Part shown: positions 1 to 11,781 of the stretch, in pieces | How positions within the stretch are numbered: the first letter of the stretch is position 1 | Layout of the letters: the number at the start of each line of letters is the position of its first letter | Translations under genes and position numbers: made by a program | Notes under the pieces: generated by a model | What the model saw: the letters and a program-made list of their open reading frames with translations, nothing else | What the model was told of the DNA's origin: nothing | Databases searched by the model: none | DNA from: Cryptomeria japonica | Taxonomy: Eukaryota > Streptophyta > Pinopsida > Cupressales > Cupressaceae | Length of the DNA: 64,000 nucleotides | Assembly (NCBI RefSeq): GCF_030272615.1 | Contig: NC_081406.1 | Coordinates: forward strand, 173,422,861-173,486,860 | Direction of reading: 5' to 3'

Positions 1-1290
1 GGGGGGGGGTTGCAGCTTCCATGTCATCACAAAGATGATTGGCTGCCACTCCCCACCCAAACAAATCCTTCTTTCATTCCTCTACAAGCTCCTTCTTCAA
101 ACCCCTTGCCATCCTATGATAGAGTACAAGCAGAGGATGTGCCATGCTTGGCCCTTCTTGACAAAAAAGGCTTTCACACCCCCTCTGGAAATCCTTCTCA
201 CTTTCACAACCCCTCTGACAATAAACAAACTCACACAAAAGAAAACAAAAAAACACCCATCCGGTATCACAGAGCACACAACAAGTACAACTCCATGCAC
301 GATCCTGCTCAAACATCATCTTCCTTTCTGAGGAAAAAAACCACTCTCAGAAAATGAAAAAGGTTTATTTTTTCTTCTACCAATTAAGTCACCACTCCAT
401 TGTATTTATAACATTTTCACACTTCATTTGGTGATGCTCATTCTACATTCATGTGAAAAATTATCATTTTGGTGGTTTTCAACATGACTGTAGACTCTAG
501 ATTCCTAGAAGTCATCATCATGCCTATCAAATCCATTGCATCCTACTAAGGCTCATCTATTGTGAATGATTTTGTTTTGATTTTATTCCTCCTTGATTGG
601 ACAAATTCTGCTTCAAAATACCTGACAACAAGCAACCTAAGCTCTTATTTATTAGAGAAATCCGTGATCTCCCATCTCTAACTCAGAAGCTATCAAATCC
701 TTTTATGCCTTTGAAACCATCGTCCTCGCTTGTCTAATCAACCTCGACTCAAGAGAAACCTTCAAACTAGTCCCTCAGGAACAAGTCAACATCCAAGCCT
801 TAAAAATTTTAGGTTGCGAGCTAGCGACCAGATAGTTTGTGGTTAAGTTTTCTGGTTATTGCCAACTCATGAGGTAAAATGTTTGAAGACGTGATCAAGC
901 CGCGAGTTGGTGACAATTGGTTTGGGTTTACATCGCGAGGTCTCTAGCTTTTTGGGTGTTAGCATTTTATGTTATCGAGCTGGACATTGTTAGTGAAATT
1001 GCTCTGGTTGCGAGGTCTCGAGTTGGTCTGAGATAAACAGTTTTATGTTGGGGAGTACGCGACAAGGGTTAAAGTTACCACTATCTCCAAGTCATTGTGG
1101 TGACGAGGACTTAACATTTGTGGTCAAGAATTGGCGAGTGCCAGTTCAGTTTCCCTCATTCGCTAGATCTCGAGGTTAAGAAGGCTTAGCATTTTCAGCT
1201 TGCGAGTTGGAGATAGAGAGAGTTGATGACTGTGAGAGGCAGAGAGTTGATGACTATGTGCCACGTGTTTTAATCACTTAAAGTTAATAT
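1..1290. other. Unassigned AT-rich sequence
   Basis: I recognise no gene, repeat or transposon domain here. The window opens in a run of G. Short open stretches occur, including one of 115 codons starting near position 10, but they show no familiar motif and overlap in several frames, so I do not call them genes. Between about 820 and 1230 the words GCGAG and GAGTTGG recur irregularly, which may be a very old tandem repeat. Confidence 0.5.
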
Positions 1291-1293
1291 CTT

Positions 1294-1460
1294 AAAATCG
1301 CCAAAATTTTATTTTTATGGTTTGAAAATTGCTTGAAATCGCCAATATTTTATTTTTATGGTTTGAAAATAGCTTGAAATCGCCAATATTTTATTTTTAT
1401 GGTTTGAAAATAGCATGAAATCGCCAATATTTTATTTTTATGGTTTGAAAATAGGTTGAA
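1294..1460 (+). repeat. 41-bp tandem repeat, four copies
   Basis: The word GAAATCGCC recurs at 1335, 1376 and 1417, with a variant (GAAATCACC) at 1458, so the period is exactly 41 bp. Each unit has the core ATATTTTATTTTTATGG followed by TTTGAAAATAG. The last copies are nearly identical and the first is diverged. Less regular echoes continue to about 1560. It lies just upstream of the first satellite-like array and has no coding potential. Confidence 0.9.
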
Positions 1461-1694
1461 ATCACCAATGCAAATATTTTTCTGGTTTTAAAATCATTAC
1501 CATTCGCCCATGCAATTATTTTTTGGGTTTTAAAAATAGTACAATTCGCCAAGATTTTTCACAAACTTTGAGCGATCATGGCTAATTCACCAATGGAGAT
1601 TATTATTTTTCTCCGTAAACCGCAAAATTTTGCCAATAAAATTAAAATTTTCCTCGGAATTATACAACTTTTGCCAGGTTTTTACACCTTGTCC

Positions 1695-4618
1695 AAGGGG
1701 GGGGTTTCTTAAAGTTTTCCCTGGTGTCCTAAAGGGTCATGGGAAACCATATGACCCCTAAGGAAAACATATGACCTCTTACGACACCATATTGGCTCGT
1801 TATAGGTCCTATGGTGTCCTAAGGGGTCATATTGTGTCCTACGACCCCTTAGGATGACATATGACCCCTTAAGACACCAAAGTTTGTCGTTATGGGTCAT
1901 ATTGTGTCCTAAGAAGTCATAGTGTCTCATATGACCCCTTTAAGATATCATATAACCCCTTAGGACACAATATGACCCTTCACGACTATACGATGTCATT
2001 TATAGGTCATATGACCCCTTATGACACCATATGGTATTGTTAGGGGTCATATGGTGAGCCAAGGGGTCATGGGACACCATATGACCTCTAAGAATGACAA
2101 ATGACCCCTTATGACACCATATTGGGTCATTATGGGTCCTATGGTGTCCTAAGGGGTCATATTATGTCCTATGACCCCTTAGGACATAATATGACCCCTT
2201 AAGACACCAAATTGTGTCGTTATAGGTCATATTATGTCCTAAGGGGTCATGTGACACCATATGACCCCTAATAACAACATATGACCCCTTACGACACCAT
2301 ATTGGGTCGTTATGGGTCCTATGGTGTCCTAAGGGGTCATATTTGCCCTATGACCGCTTAGGACAACATATGACCCCTTAAGACACCAAATTGTGTCATT
2401 ATGGATCATATTATGTCCTAAGGGGTTGTATTGTATCATATGACCCCTTTAAGACATTGTATGACCCCTTAAGACACAATATGACTCTTTACGACTCTAC
2501 ATAGTATCGTTATGGGTCATATGACACCATATGGTGTCGTTGGGGGTCATATGGTGTCCTAAGGGGTCATGGGACACCATATGACCCCTAAGGATAACAT
2601 ATGACCCCTTATGACACTATATTGGGTTGTTATGGGTCCTATGGTTTCCTAAAGGGTCATATTATGTCCTATAATCCCTTATGACACCATATGACCCCTT
2701 AAGACACCAAATTGTGTCGTTATGGGTCATATTGTGTCCTAAGGGGTCATGGGACACCATATAACCCATAAGGACAACATATGACTCCTTAAAACACCAT
2801 ATTGGGTCGTTATGGGTCCTATGGTGTCCTGAGGGATCATATTGTGTCCTACGACCCTTTAGGACACCATATGACCCCTTAAGACACCAAATTGTATCGT
2901 TATGGATCATATTATCTCCTAAGGTGTCATATTGTGTCAGATGACCCCTTTAAGACATCATATGACCCCTTAGGACACAATATGAACCTTTACGACTTTA
3001 TACGGTGTTGTTAAGGGTCATATAACCCCTTATGACACCATATGTTGTTGTTAGGGGTCATATGGTGTCCTAAGGGGTCATGGGACACCATATGACCCCT
3101 AAGAATAGCATACAACCCCTTATGACACCATATTGGGTTGTTATGGGTCTTACGGTGTCCTAAAGGGTCATATTGTGTCGTACGACCCCTTAGGACACCA
3201 TATGACCCCTTAAAACACCAAATTATGTTGTTATGGGTCGTATTGTGTGCTAAGGGGTCATGGGACACCATATGACCCCTAAGGAAAACATATGACCCCT
3301 TACGACACCATATTGGGTCATTATGGGTCTTATGGTGTCCTAAGCGGTCATATTGTGTCCTACAACCCCTTAGGACACCATATGACCCCTTAAGGCACCA
3401 AATTATGTCATTATGGGTCAAATTTTATCCTAAGGGGTCATATTGTGTCATATGACCCCTTTAAGACATCATATGACCCCTTAGGACATCATATGACCCT
3501 TTCTGACTCTATACGGTGTCATTATGGGTCATATGACACCATATGATGTTGTTAGGGGTCATATGATGTCCTAAGGGGTCGTGGGACACCATATGACCCC
3601 TAAGGACACCATATGACCCCTTATGACACCATATTAGGTCGTTATGGGTCCTATGGTGTCCTAAGGGATCATATTATGTTCTATGACCCCTTAAGACACC
3701 AAATTATGTCGTTATGGGTCATATTGTGTCTTAAGGGGTCATGGGACATTATATGACCCCTAAGGACAACATATGACCCCTTAAGATACCTTATTGGGTC
3801 TTTATGGGTCCTATGCTGTCCTAAGGGGTCATATTGTGTCCTACGACCCCTTAGGGCACCATGTGACCCTGTAAGATACCAAATTGTGTCGTTATGGGTC
3901 ATATTGTATCCTAAGGGGTCATATTATCTTATATGACCCCTTTAACACATCATATGACCCCTTAGGTCACAATATGACCATTTATGACTCTATATGGTGT
4001 CGTTAGGACCCCTTATGATATCATATGGTGTCATTAGGGGTCATATGGTGTCCTAAGCAGTCATGGGACACTATATGACCCCTATGGACAATATACGACC
4101 CCTTATGACACCATATTGGGTCGTTATGGGTCCTATGGTGTTCTAAGAGGTCATATTATGTCCTACGACCCCTTAGGACACCATATGACCCCTTAAGACA
4201 CAAAATTGTGTCGTTATGGGTCATATTGTGTCCTAAGGGGTCATGGGACATCATATAACCCCTAAGGACAATATATGAACCCTTACAACACCATATTGGG
4301 TCATTATGGGTCCTATGGTGTCCTAAGAGGTCATATTGTGTCCTACAACCCCTTAGGACACCATATGACCCCTTAAGACACCAAATTGTGTCGTTATGGG
4401 TCATATTGAGTCCTAAGGGGTCATATTGTATCATAGGACCCCTTTAAGACACCCTATGACCCCTTAGGACACAATATGACCCTTTACGACTCTATACGGT
4501 GTCGTTGTGGGTCATATGACCCCTTATGACACCATATGGTATTGTTAGGGATCATATGGTATCCTAAGGGGTCATGGGACACTATATGATGCCTAAGGAC
4601 AACATATGACCCCTTATG
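1695..4618. repeat. Satellite-like array 1 with a ~500-bp higher-order period
   Basis: The whole block is built from variants of AAGGGGTCATATGGTGTCC and its reverse complement, each centred on the palindrome CATATG. Direct and inverted copies alternate, so the array can fold extensively. The landmark AAGACACCAA and its variants begin at 1871, 2201, 2380, 2701, 2881, 3212, 3392, 3693, 3873, 4195 and 4375. Spacings alternate between about 180 and 300-330 bp, giving a higher-order unit of about 500 bp repeated more than five times. Open frames up to 136 codons on the minus strand come from the repeat itself. Confidence 0.92.
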
Positions 4619-4620
4619 GG

Positions 4621-4762
4621 TCTCTCTCTCCCTCCCTCTCTCTCTCTATGTCTCCCCTCTCCCCTAATATTTGTCTCTCCCCCTACCTCCTCCCCTTCTC
4701 TCTCCTAATCTCTCTCTCTACCCCTCCCCTGATCTCTCTCTCTCTCTCTCTCTCTCTCTAAA
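4621..4762 (+). repeat. Pyrimidine-rich tract with (CT)n
   Basis: This is a C/T-only tract with interspersed CCC words that ends in a pure (CT)n run at about 4736-4759. It directly follows satellite array 1. A much longer tract of the same kind directly precedes array 2. Confidence 0.9.
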
Positions 4763-4769
4763 ATATGAG

Positions 4770-4930
4770 TAATGAAATAGGATATCGGATTTTATCGGAT
4801 ATCCAATTTCTGTCATTGCCATTAATGTGGCCCAACAGTTAAAAAGATTGGGACCACAAATTTATACATTAAAATTGGATATTCGATATAATCCGATATC
4901 CCATTTTATTGGATATCTAATTTTTATAAA
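4770..4930. repeat. GGATATCC palindrome cluster
   Basis: Near-palindromic words related to AAATCGGATATCCGATTT occur twice close together (4783-4810) and again, diverged, at 4876-4925. The same word family appears at 14025-14236 upstream of gene B and at 53422-53506 beside a conserved element terminus. Its position just before gene A suggests it belongs to the 5' region of a transposon carrying gene A. That link is inferred from the motif alone. Confidence 0.6.
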
Positions 4931-5106
4931 TAAAAAATAGCCTTGTGGGCCATTTTGTGGATTCCAATAGCCCACATTCTTCACATTTTGTTTTATGTCG
5001 AAAATCATGGGTTTTCAGACAAGTTGAGATAAATTTGTGCTTTTGAGAGATTCTTAAAGTCAAATCTTACATTGTCAATCATTTAGGAGCATCTTTGTGG
5101 AGGTAA

Positions 5107-7263
5107 ATGGGGAGTAGTAGTCGTCGGAAGTCTAAACGCAAAAGAAAACTTTCAAATGACCAAATTGAAGTGTATAGAGAAAGATATAGAGAAGGTAATA
5201 AGAGGAGAAGATAAGGTATGTTAAATATTGCTAATGTTACTTCAAGTGAAGAGGAAATTGAATTTGAAAATGTTGAACAAGTTATTGAAAATGAAAATGT
5301 AGATTTTGAAAGTGAAAATTTTGAATATGTTGAAAATGTTGAAAGTGATAATGAAAATGCTCAACATGACGTGAGAATGGAAAGTGAAAATTTGGGAGTT
5401 GACAATGAAGGTGTCCATAATTTTGGTGTAAATATGAAATTTTTTGACATTGGAGGTGAAAATGTAGAAAATTTTGACATAGGAGGTGAACATGTGGAAA
5501 ATTTTGACATTGGAGGTAAAAATGTGGAAAACTTTGACATTGAAGGTGGAATTTCTCAACCAAGTGAACAATATGTAACACCTAATTACTTTAGAAATGA
5601 AGACCCTCTCACGGATGAAAGATAAATTCCAAATCCAAGACCTTCAAGAACCCCAAAATGGTTACTTTAAATTGATGAGAACGTTATTATGAATCTTGAA
5701 GGCAAGAGGTGAACAAGAACCGTTCGGTTGTGGGCTACACAACTATTTGACCAAAATTTTAGCAATAAGACATTGACCGAGAAATGCCAACTCTTTGTTC
5801 AATTGCTAAAGATGATAAAGATGAGACCATTGCTAAACAAATTGAATATTTGTATGAACAAGAAGATAGAGAGAAATTCTATTATTGCCAAAAATCTATT
5901 TGATGCTCTGAATTCTATTGGAAATAATACCAAAAAAAGAGATAAGAGAGTCGCTCAAAGAGTGATTACAACCTCCTTAGTAAGCCATCAATTGAGGAAG
6001 GCTCGTCAAATGAGACATACTTCTGTTGATTTGAACATAAATCATAAAACTTTGGATAGAGCACTTGCACGAAGACAAAGACTTGACTATCCACTTCAAC
6101 ATGATACATGGGCTTTTGGTGGGAGGCTTCCAAGTGTTGATAGAAAGTTGAGTGACAATGTGAAGGAGGAGATTCAACAATTTTGGCACTCTAATTCTAG
6201 AGTATCACCCAATGTAAAAGATGTTTTGAAATTAAGAATCGACAACCGAGATCGCACACCGCATCCCAAACATTTCTTGGAATCAAGCCAAACAATGTTG
6301 TTCAATTTTTTTTGTCAAGTACATCCAACTTTGCAAATATCACAAAGGGCCTTTGAATGTTTGAAGCCATTTTATGGTGTTCCTCTTAAGATTTGTAATA
6401 CTTGTTGTTGCAAGTACCATGTGGATTTTTCAATGTACCATGAACTTTTATGCCATATTCGTTCTACGATGCATACTAATGAGATGTTGTAGGAGTGTGG
6501 TGCAATGCTATTTCTAAGATCATCAAGAGATTTACAAGATCTATTTTTATGCCCAAATTCAGTAGTGACCAGATTATTTTGGTTGGTTGAGGAGAGCACA
6601 GTGCGATACAGATTGGATTTTCAAACAATTAAAGATTCTTCAAATATACATTCATTTCTCAGCTTAGATACAAGTACATGGACCATTTGGACACGAGCAT
6701 TGGCTTGTTTTTGTCAGAGTTGCATTCGGTATGATTGGGATCAATGCGAGTCAAGTGAGTGGGTTGATATGTGGGCTCCCTAATATATAACTCCTTTATC
6801 CCAAACAATATCCTTGTCAAATGATGACATAGAAAGTTTACTTGAGTATGACCATCTATCAGATCTTTTACAACTAGAACATGTTTTTGCAGTTGTTGCA
6901 CCGCGAGGGAATGAAGAGAGATCAGAATATTGGTTGGCACAATGTGTACAGGGAAAAAAGAAGCTAACAAAACCAGTGACAGCTGATGATGGGTTCACAT
7001 ATCCTACAGGTTCACTTGTTGTTGTGGGAACTTGGTTGCGAACATATATGATTAGAAAGAATGGCATACCTACATTTGAAGACTATGAGAGACACAAAAC
7101 CATTCTAATGTATTCACACCTTATTATAGCTAAAAATTTCAAGTTGTTGAAGCATCAAGCAAAACCGAAGATCAAAGACCTATGGACAGTGACTAATGTT
7201 GATCATGAAGCAATACTGGATACTCTTAAGCAAAGAGATGACCCTTCAGGCATACTTGAGTAG
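5107..7263 (+). pseudogene. Gene A: unidentified, probably transposon-encoded protein, 719-codon frame with six stops
   Basis: One reading frame runs from the ATG at 5107 to a TAG at 7261 and is broken only by stops at 5212, 5623, 5668, 5710, 6490 and 6781. The absence of frame shifts suggests recent decay or unrecognised splicing. The N-terminus is basic (SSRRKSKRKRK), which suggests nuclear entry. An acidic stretch follows with about four copies of a 10-residue repeat around ENFDIGG (5445-5550). The middle part is basic. It ends in a Cys/His cluster, C-x2-CCC-x-YH followed by H and CH (about 6390-6460), which could bind metal. The C-terminal part (6814-7263) contains EYWLAQCVQGKKK and YSHLIIAKNF and looks like a folded domain. 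I do not recognise the family. The basic and metal-binding features suggest a DNA-binding transposon protein, but no catalytic motif is visible. Confidence 0.6.
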
Positions 7264-8525
7264 TAGGTCTTTAATGGTGCCTTATTTTTTTGATCATGCA
7301 TTTAATTTCAAACAATGATCATTAAACCTTAATGTTCAAGTTTGTTACGTGTATATTAAGGATGTGTTCAAAATGCAAGTCTATTGATGAATGTTTTTTT
7401 TGGCAACACGGTTTTTGCATGCACATAGTGGGTACACTCGATATAATTCGAAGGGACGTATTTTTGCAACATGACTAATTATCATGCATTTGATGAGCTT
7501 TAGATTTTTTGTTATTAGACAACACTATTTGATAATTTTTTATGATATAGTTATCGCAAAACCTTTATGCTCATGCAAGTCTTTTTTGATGATATACAAC
7601 AGTATCACGTTATGATTTTTACATCAACATAGTGGGTTCTCTTGATATAATTCGAAGGGACGTATTTTTATGGTATATAATCCCACCTTTTCATTTATTA
7701 TCATGGATTTCAGATGAAGTGATTATCATAAAGCCTTTATGTTCATCCATGCATTTTACGTGTAGACTAACAATTCTTAAAAATATAGGTTTATGCTAGA
7801 TCATTCACCATTGACTAGTTTACTCTTGGTGATGGTACATATTCCTTTGTGCATTAATGAGATTAAATTTTGTGCATAAACACTAAGTAAAGTGAATGTA
7901 TTGCTATTTAGAAATGAGAATATCTACCATCGTCTTCAATCATGCAGAGAAATGCAGTGAGAAGGGCTTTAATCAACACGCGTCTTTCTTCAAAGTTATG
8001 CTTGTATACTTTGCAGAGAAACTAGTAAGTTTCGTAATTATACAATCTTGTATGTATTAAAAATGTTTCAAATGATCTATTTATAATTTGATGAAATAAT
8101 TTGTATTAAGTGTTATAATTTGTTTTTTTGTAGCACATTCAGTCCGCATAAAAAGGTTGCTTATTTTGGTTTTCATTTATATGTAGGCATTGCTATACAT
8201 AAGCTTTTCTCTTAGGACATGAGGATGTCTAATGCAGATGAAGTGGGATGTTGTATTTGTATATGGATGTGAATTGATGTAACTTTGTTATGATGATATA
8301 CAATGTCAATGAGCAAATTGGTTTAGTTATATTGATGATATACAATGTATCTGTACATGAGTACATTGGTGTAGTTATATTGATAATGAAAAAAAATCAT
8401 GTTTGCATATTCTTTCATGGATGTCAAATGCAAGTGTAATGGTAATTATGCATATACAGTACATGGAAATATTGATGATCATTATGTGTCTACAGTGTAA
8501 TGCTTATTTATCTATATTTTTTCAT
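7264..8525. other. Noncoding 3' flank of gene A with a 205-bp diverged duplication
   Basis: The sequence is AT-rich with no coding region that I can support. ATAATTCGAAGGGACGTATT occurs near 7440 and again near 7645, inside a longer similarity spaced about 205 bp. TTGATGATATACAATGT occurs near 8290 and 8331. It may be the 3' untranslated and terminal part of the element carrying gene A. Confidence 0.55.
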
Positions 8526-8529
8526 TGAA

Positions 8530-11391
8530 TGAGAACGAGAAATTGGCAATGCGACAACATTCGATTGAATGAGACTGACGATTCTTTTGCCAATCGAAAA
8601 AATACTTCCCTAATAAAAATGCAAGGAAACTTGAAAACCCAAGATAGGCTTCTGTAGGGACCCCTCTCGTGGCCCTGTAGGTTCAAATGGATCGTTCGCA
8701 GGTTCTACGGATTCTGACTTAGGGCCTATCAAAGTTTGACATTTTTTAGCACTTAGGGTGCTCAAGGGACGATGTCAGTAGGGTATGACCCCAAGCATTT
8801 TATTGAGTGGGGGGGGGGGGGGGGGAATAGGAGCATGCATAGGGTAATAATGCCTAATTGGATATGTCAGAGTTGACAGTTCGTTATCATGACGAGTAGA
8901 ATGAGAAATTGGTCAGGTGACAACATTCGATTGAATGAGAGTGACGATTTTTTTGCCAACCAAAAAATGTTGCCCTAATAAAACCATAGGGAAAATTGAA
9001 AAATCGAGATAGGTTATTGTAGGGACCCCTCTCATATCCCTATAGGTTCAAACAGATCATTCAAAGGTGTCATGGATTCCGAGTTAGGGCCTGCCAAAGT
9101 TTGACCATTTTTAGCACTTAGGATGCTCAAGGGACGACGTCGGTAGGGTATGACCCTGAGCATTCGATCAAGTTGGGGGGGGAATACGAACATGCATATG
9201 GTAATAATTCCTTACTAGACATTTCGGAGCCGACGGTTCGTTATCACGATGAACAAAACAATAAATTGGCCACGTGACAACATTCGATTGAATGAGATTG
9301 CCAATTTTTTTGCCAACTAAAAAAATGCTGCCCTAATAAAACTATAGGGAAAATTGAAAAAAATAGATAGGATTTTTTAGATACCCCTCTTGTGGCCTCG
9401 TAGGTTCAAACAGATCGTTCGCAAGTGCCACAGATTCCAAGTTAGGGCCCGTCAAAGTTTGACAATTTTAATCACTTAGGGTGCTCAAGGGATGACATAT
9501 AGGAGTTGAGAAATACAACCCCATAGTAGCCTGAAGATCTTCTGCAAACCGAATAACCTATTACAAGGAGAAGCAATGAAGCAAAATTTGAAGAACAAGA
9601 AAAACACACGAAAAAATATTCTCCAAACAAGAGAGCTCCAATTCACCAAAAAATGTATTGTGAAAAGATAATACAATGAAAAGAAAAAGTAACCTCTAAT
9701 AGGTCAAGAAACCCTAAAAAGGGAAAACCCTAGGTTTGCACATAATAATTAATCAAAATAATTAATTATATGCACCTAATGTTAGCTTAAGTGTAAAAAG
9801 ATAATTGGAAACTTAAAGAATTAAACAAATAATGTTTAATTAATCAAGTAAAGACCCAATTACTCTAACATGACGTCAGTAGGGTATCACCCTGATATGG
9901 TTCGATCAAGTGGGGGAGGGGAATAGGAGCATTTATAGGGTAATAAGGCCTAAATAGACATGTCAGAGCTAACAGTTCGTTATCACGATGAGCAGAACGA
10001 GAAATTGGCCACGTGACAACATTCAATTGAATGAGACAGACGATTTTTTGCCAACCGAAAAAATGTTGCCCTAATAAAACCGTAGGGAAAATTGAAAAAC
10101 CGATATAGGATTTTTTAGGGACCCCTCTCGTGGCCACATAGGCTCAAATAGATTGTTCGTAGGTGCCACGTATTTCGAGTTAGGGCCCATCGAAGTTTGA
10201 TAATTTTAGCACTTAGGGTGCTCAAGGGACGACGCTGGTAGGGTATGACCCCGAGCGTTTGATCGAGTGGGGGGGAGAATAAGAGCATGCATAGGGTAAT
10301 AATGCCTAACTAGACATGTTGGAGTTGATGTTTCATTATCACAACGAGTAGAACGAGAAATTGGCCATGCGACAACATTCGATTGAATGAGACTAACGAT
10401 TTTTTCGCCAACCGAAAAAATGTTGCCCTAATAAAACCGTAGGGAAACTTGAAAAAATGAGATAGGATTTTGTAGGGACCCCTCTCATGGCCCCGTAGGT
10501 TCAAATGGATTATTCGTAGGTGCCATGGATTCCGAGTTAGGGCCCATCAAAGTTTGACAATTTTTAGCACTTAGGGTGCTCAAGGGACGATGTCGGTAGG
10601 GTATGACCCCGAGTGTTCGATCGAGTGGGGGGGGAAAATAGGAGCATGCATAGGGTAATAATGCCTAACTAGACATGTTAGAGCTAATGGTTCGTTACCA
10701 CGATGAGCAGAATGAGAAATTGGCCATGCGACAACATTCAATTGAATGAGACTAATGATTTTTTTACCAACCGAAAAACATGCCGCCCAAATAAAATCCT
10801 AGGGAAACTTGAAAAACTGAGATAGGATTTTGTAGGAACCCCTCTCATAGTCATGTAGGGTCAAATATATTGTTCACGGGTGCCACGGATTGTGAGTTAG
10901 GGCCCATCAAAGTTTGACAATTTTTAGCACTTCGGGTGCTCAAGGGACGACGTCGGTAGGGTATGACCATGAGCGTTCGACTAAGTGGGGGGGGGGGCAT
11001 AGGAGCATGCATAGGGGAATAATTCCTAATTAGACATGTTGGAGCCAATGGTTCATCATCACGTTGAGCAGAACAATAAATTGGCCACATGACAACATTC
11101 GATTGAAAGAGACTGGCGATTTTTTTGCCAACCGAAAAAATGCAGCGTTAATAAAACTATAGGGGAACTTGAAAAAATGAGTTAGGATTTTGTAGGGACC
11201 ACTCTTGTGGATCCATAGGTTCAAATAGATTGTTCACAGGTGCCATGGATTTCGAGTTAGGCCCCGTCAAAGTTTGATAATTTTTAGCACTTAGGTTGCT
11301 CAAGGGATGACGCCAGTAGGGTATGACCCCGAGCATTTGACCGAGTGGGGGGGGGGGGGTAAAATAGGAGCATGCATAGGGTAATAATTAA
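8530..11391. repeat. ~360-bp tandem repeat array, about eight copies, with a poly-G run in each
   Basis: The landmark CGATTGAATGAG or a one-base variant begins at 8562, 8929, 9285, 10024, 10380, 10739 and 11100. The period is 356-367 bp, apart from one 739-bp gap that contains an insertion. Each unit contains TTAGCACTTAGGGTGCTCAA, then GGTAGGGTATGACC, then a G run of 7 to 17 bases, then AGGAGCATGCATAGGGTAAT. The array ends abruptly near 11391 at the AT-rich flank of gene B. No unit encodes a conserved frame. Confidence 0.93.
9497..9869 (-). mobile_element. 373-bp insertion in the 360-bp array, probable solo LTR
   Basis: The insertion splits one repeat unit and is bounded by ATGAC at 9492-9496 and again at 9870-9874, a 5-bp target duplication. 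Comparison with neighbouring units fixes both ends. Read on the minus strand it begins (T)GTTAGAG, carries AT-rich and T-rich promoter-like sequence, and ends CTCCTATAT. Length, orientation and a TGTTAG-type start fit a solo LTR. The 3' end is not a canonical CA, so a short non-autonomous DNA element remains possible. It has no coding capacity. Confidence 0.65.
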
Positions 11392-11781
11392 TTGTAATTA
11401 ATTGTTCATTAAATGAAATGAATTGTATTGCTCATTAAATGAATTGTATTGTATTGTTCATTATACAAACAACACTTACGATGAAATGAAATGAATTGTA
11501 TTATTCATTAAATAACCATTATTAACCATTGTTAATTATTGGATTGAAGATTAAATATTTCCATGATAACTCCATGCACAGATGAGAAAAAAATTATATG
11601 ATCAAATATCAACTTCTGTATATATGAAAATGTCAAATGATTACAAGTGTATGTCCATACACAAATATGGCATAAACACCAAGTCAAACAAAATGTATGT
11701 CTATATATGTGAATGTATGTCCATATACAAAATACACATGCCAACTATACATGTAAGCATCCCAAAACTATCTATAACATC
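11392..11781. other. AT-rich noncoding sequence between the 360-bp array and gene B
   Basis: ATGAATTGTATT and TTCATTAAAT words repeat loosely at 11400-11520. ATGTCCATA and ATATATG words recur at 11620-11740. I see no gene. It is probably the 3' end of the transposon carrying gene B, whose coding strand is minus. Confidence 0.5.

Noticed and set aside
1-357. 115-codon frame at the window start
   Set aside because: Three overlapping frames on both strands are open here. The reading is Pro/His/Lys-rich with no motif, so I left it unassigned.
1709-4434. Open frames of 73-136 codons on the minus strand with a repeated HNDTIWCLKGSYGV-like pattern
   Set aside because: They are translations of the short satellite unit. 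The same pattern appears in array 2 in both strands and varies with the repeat, so there is no sign of a protein gene.
5242-5581. Two minus-strand frames opposite gene A
   Set aside because: They mirror the acidic repeat of gene A and are Phe/His/Ile-rich shadows.
5977-6189. Minus-strand frame within gene A
   Set aside because: It overlaps the better-supported plus frame and has no motif.
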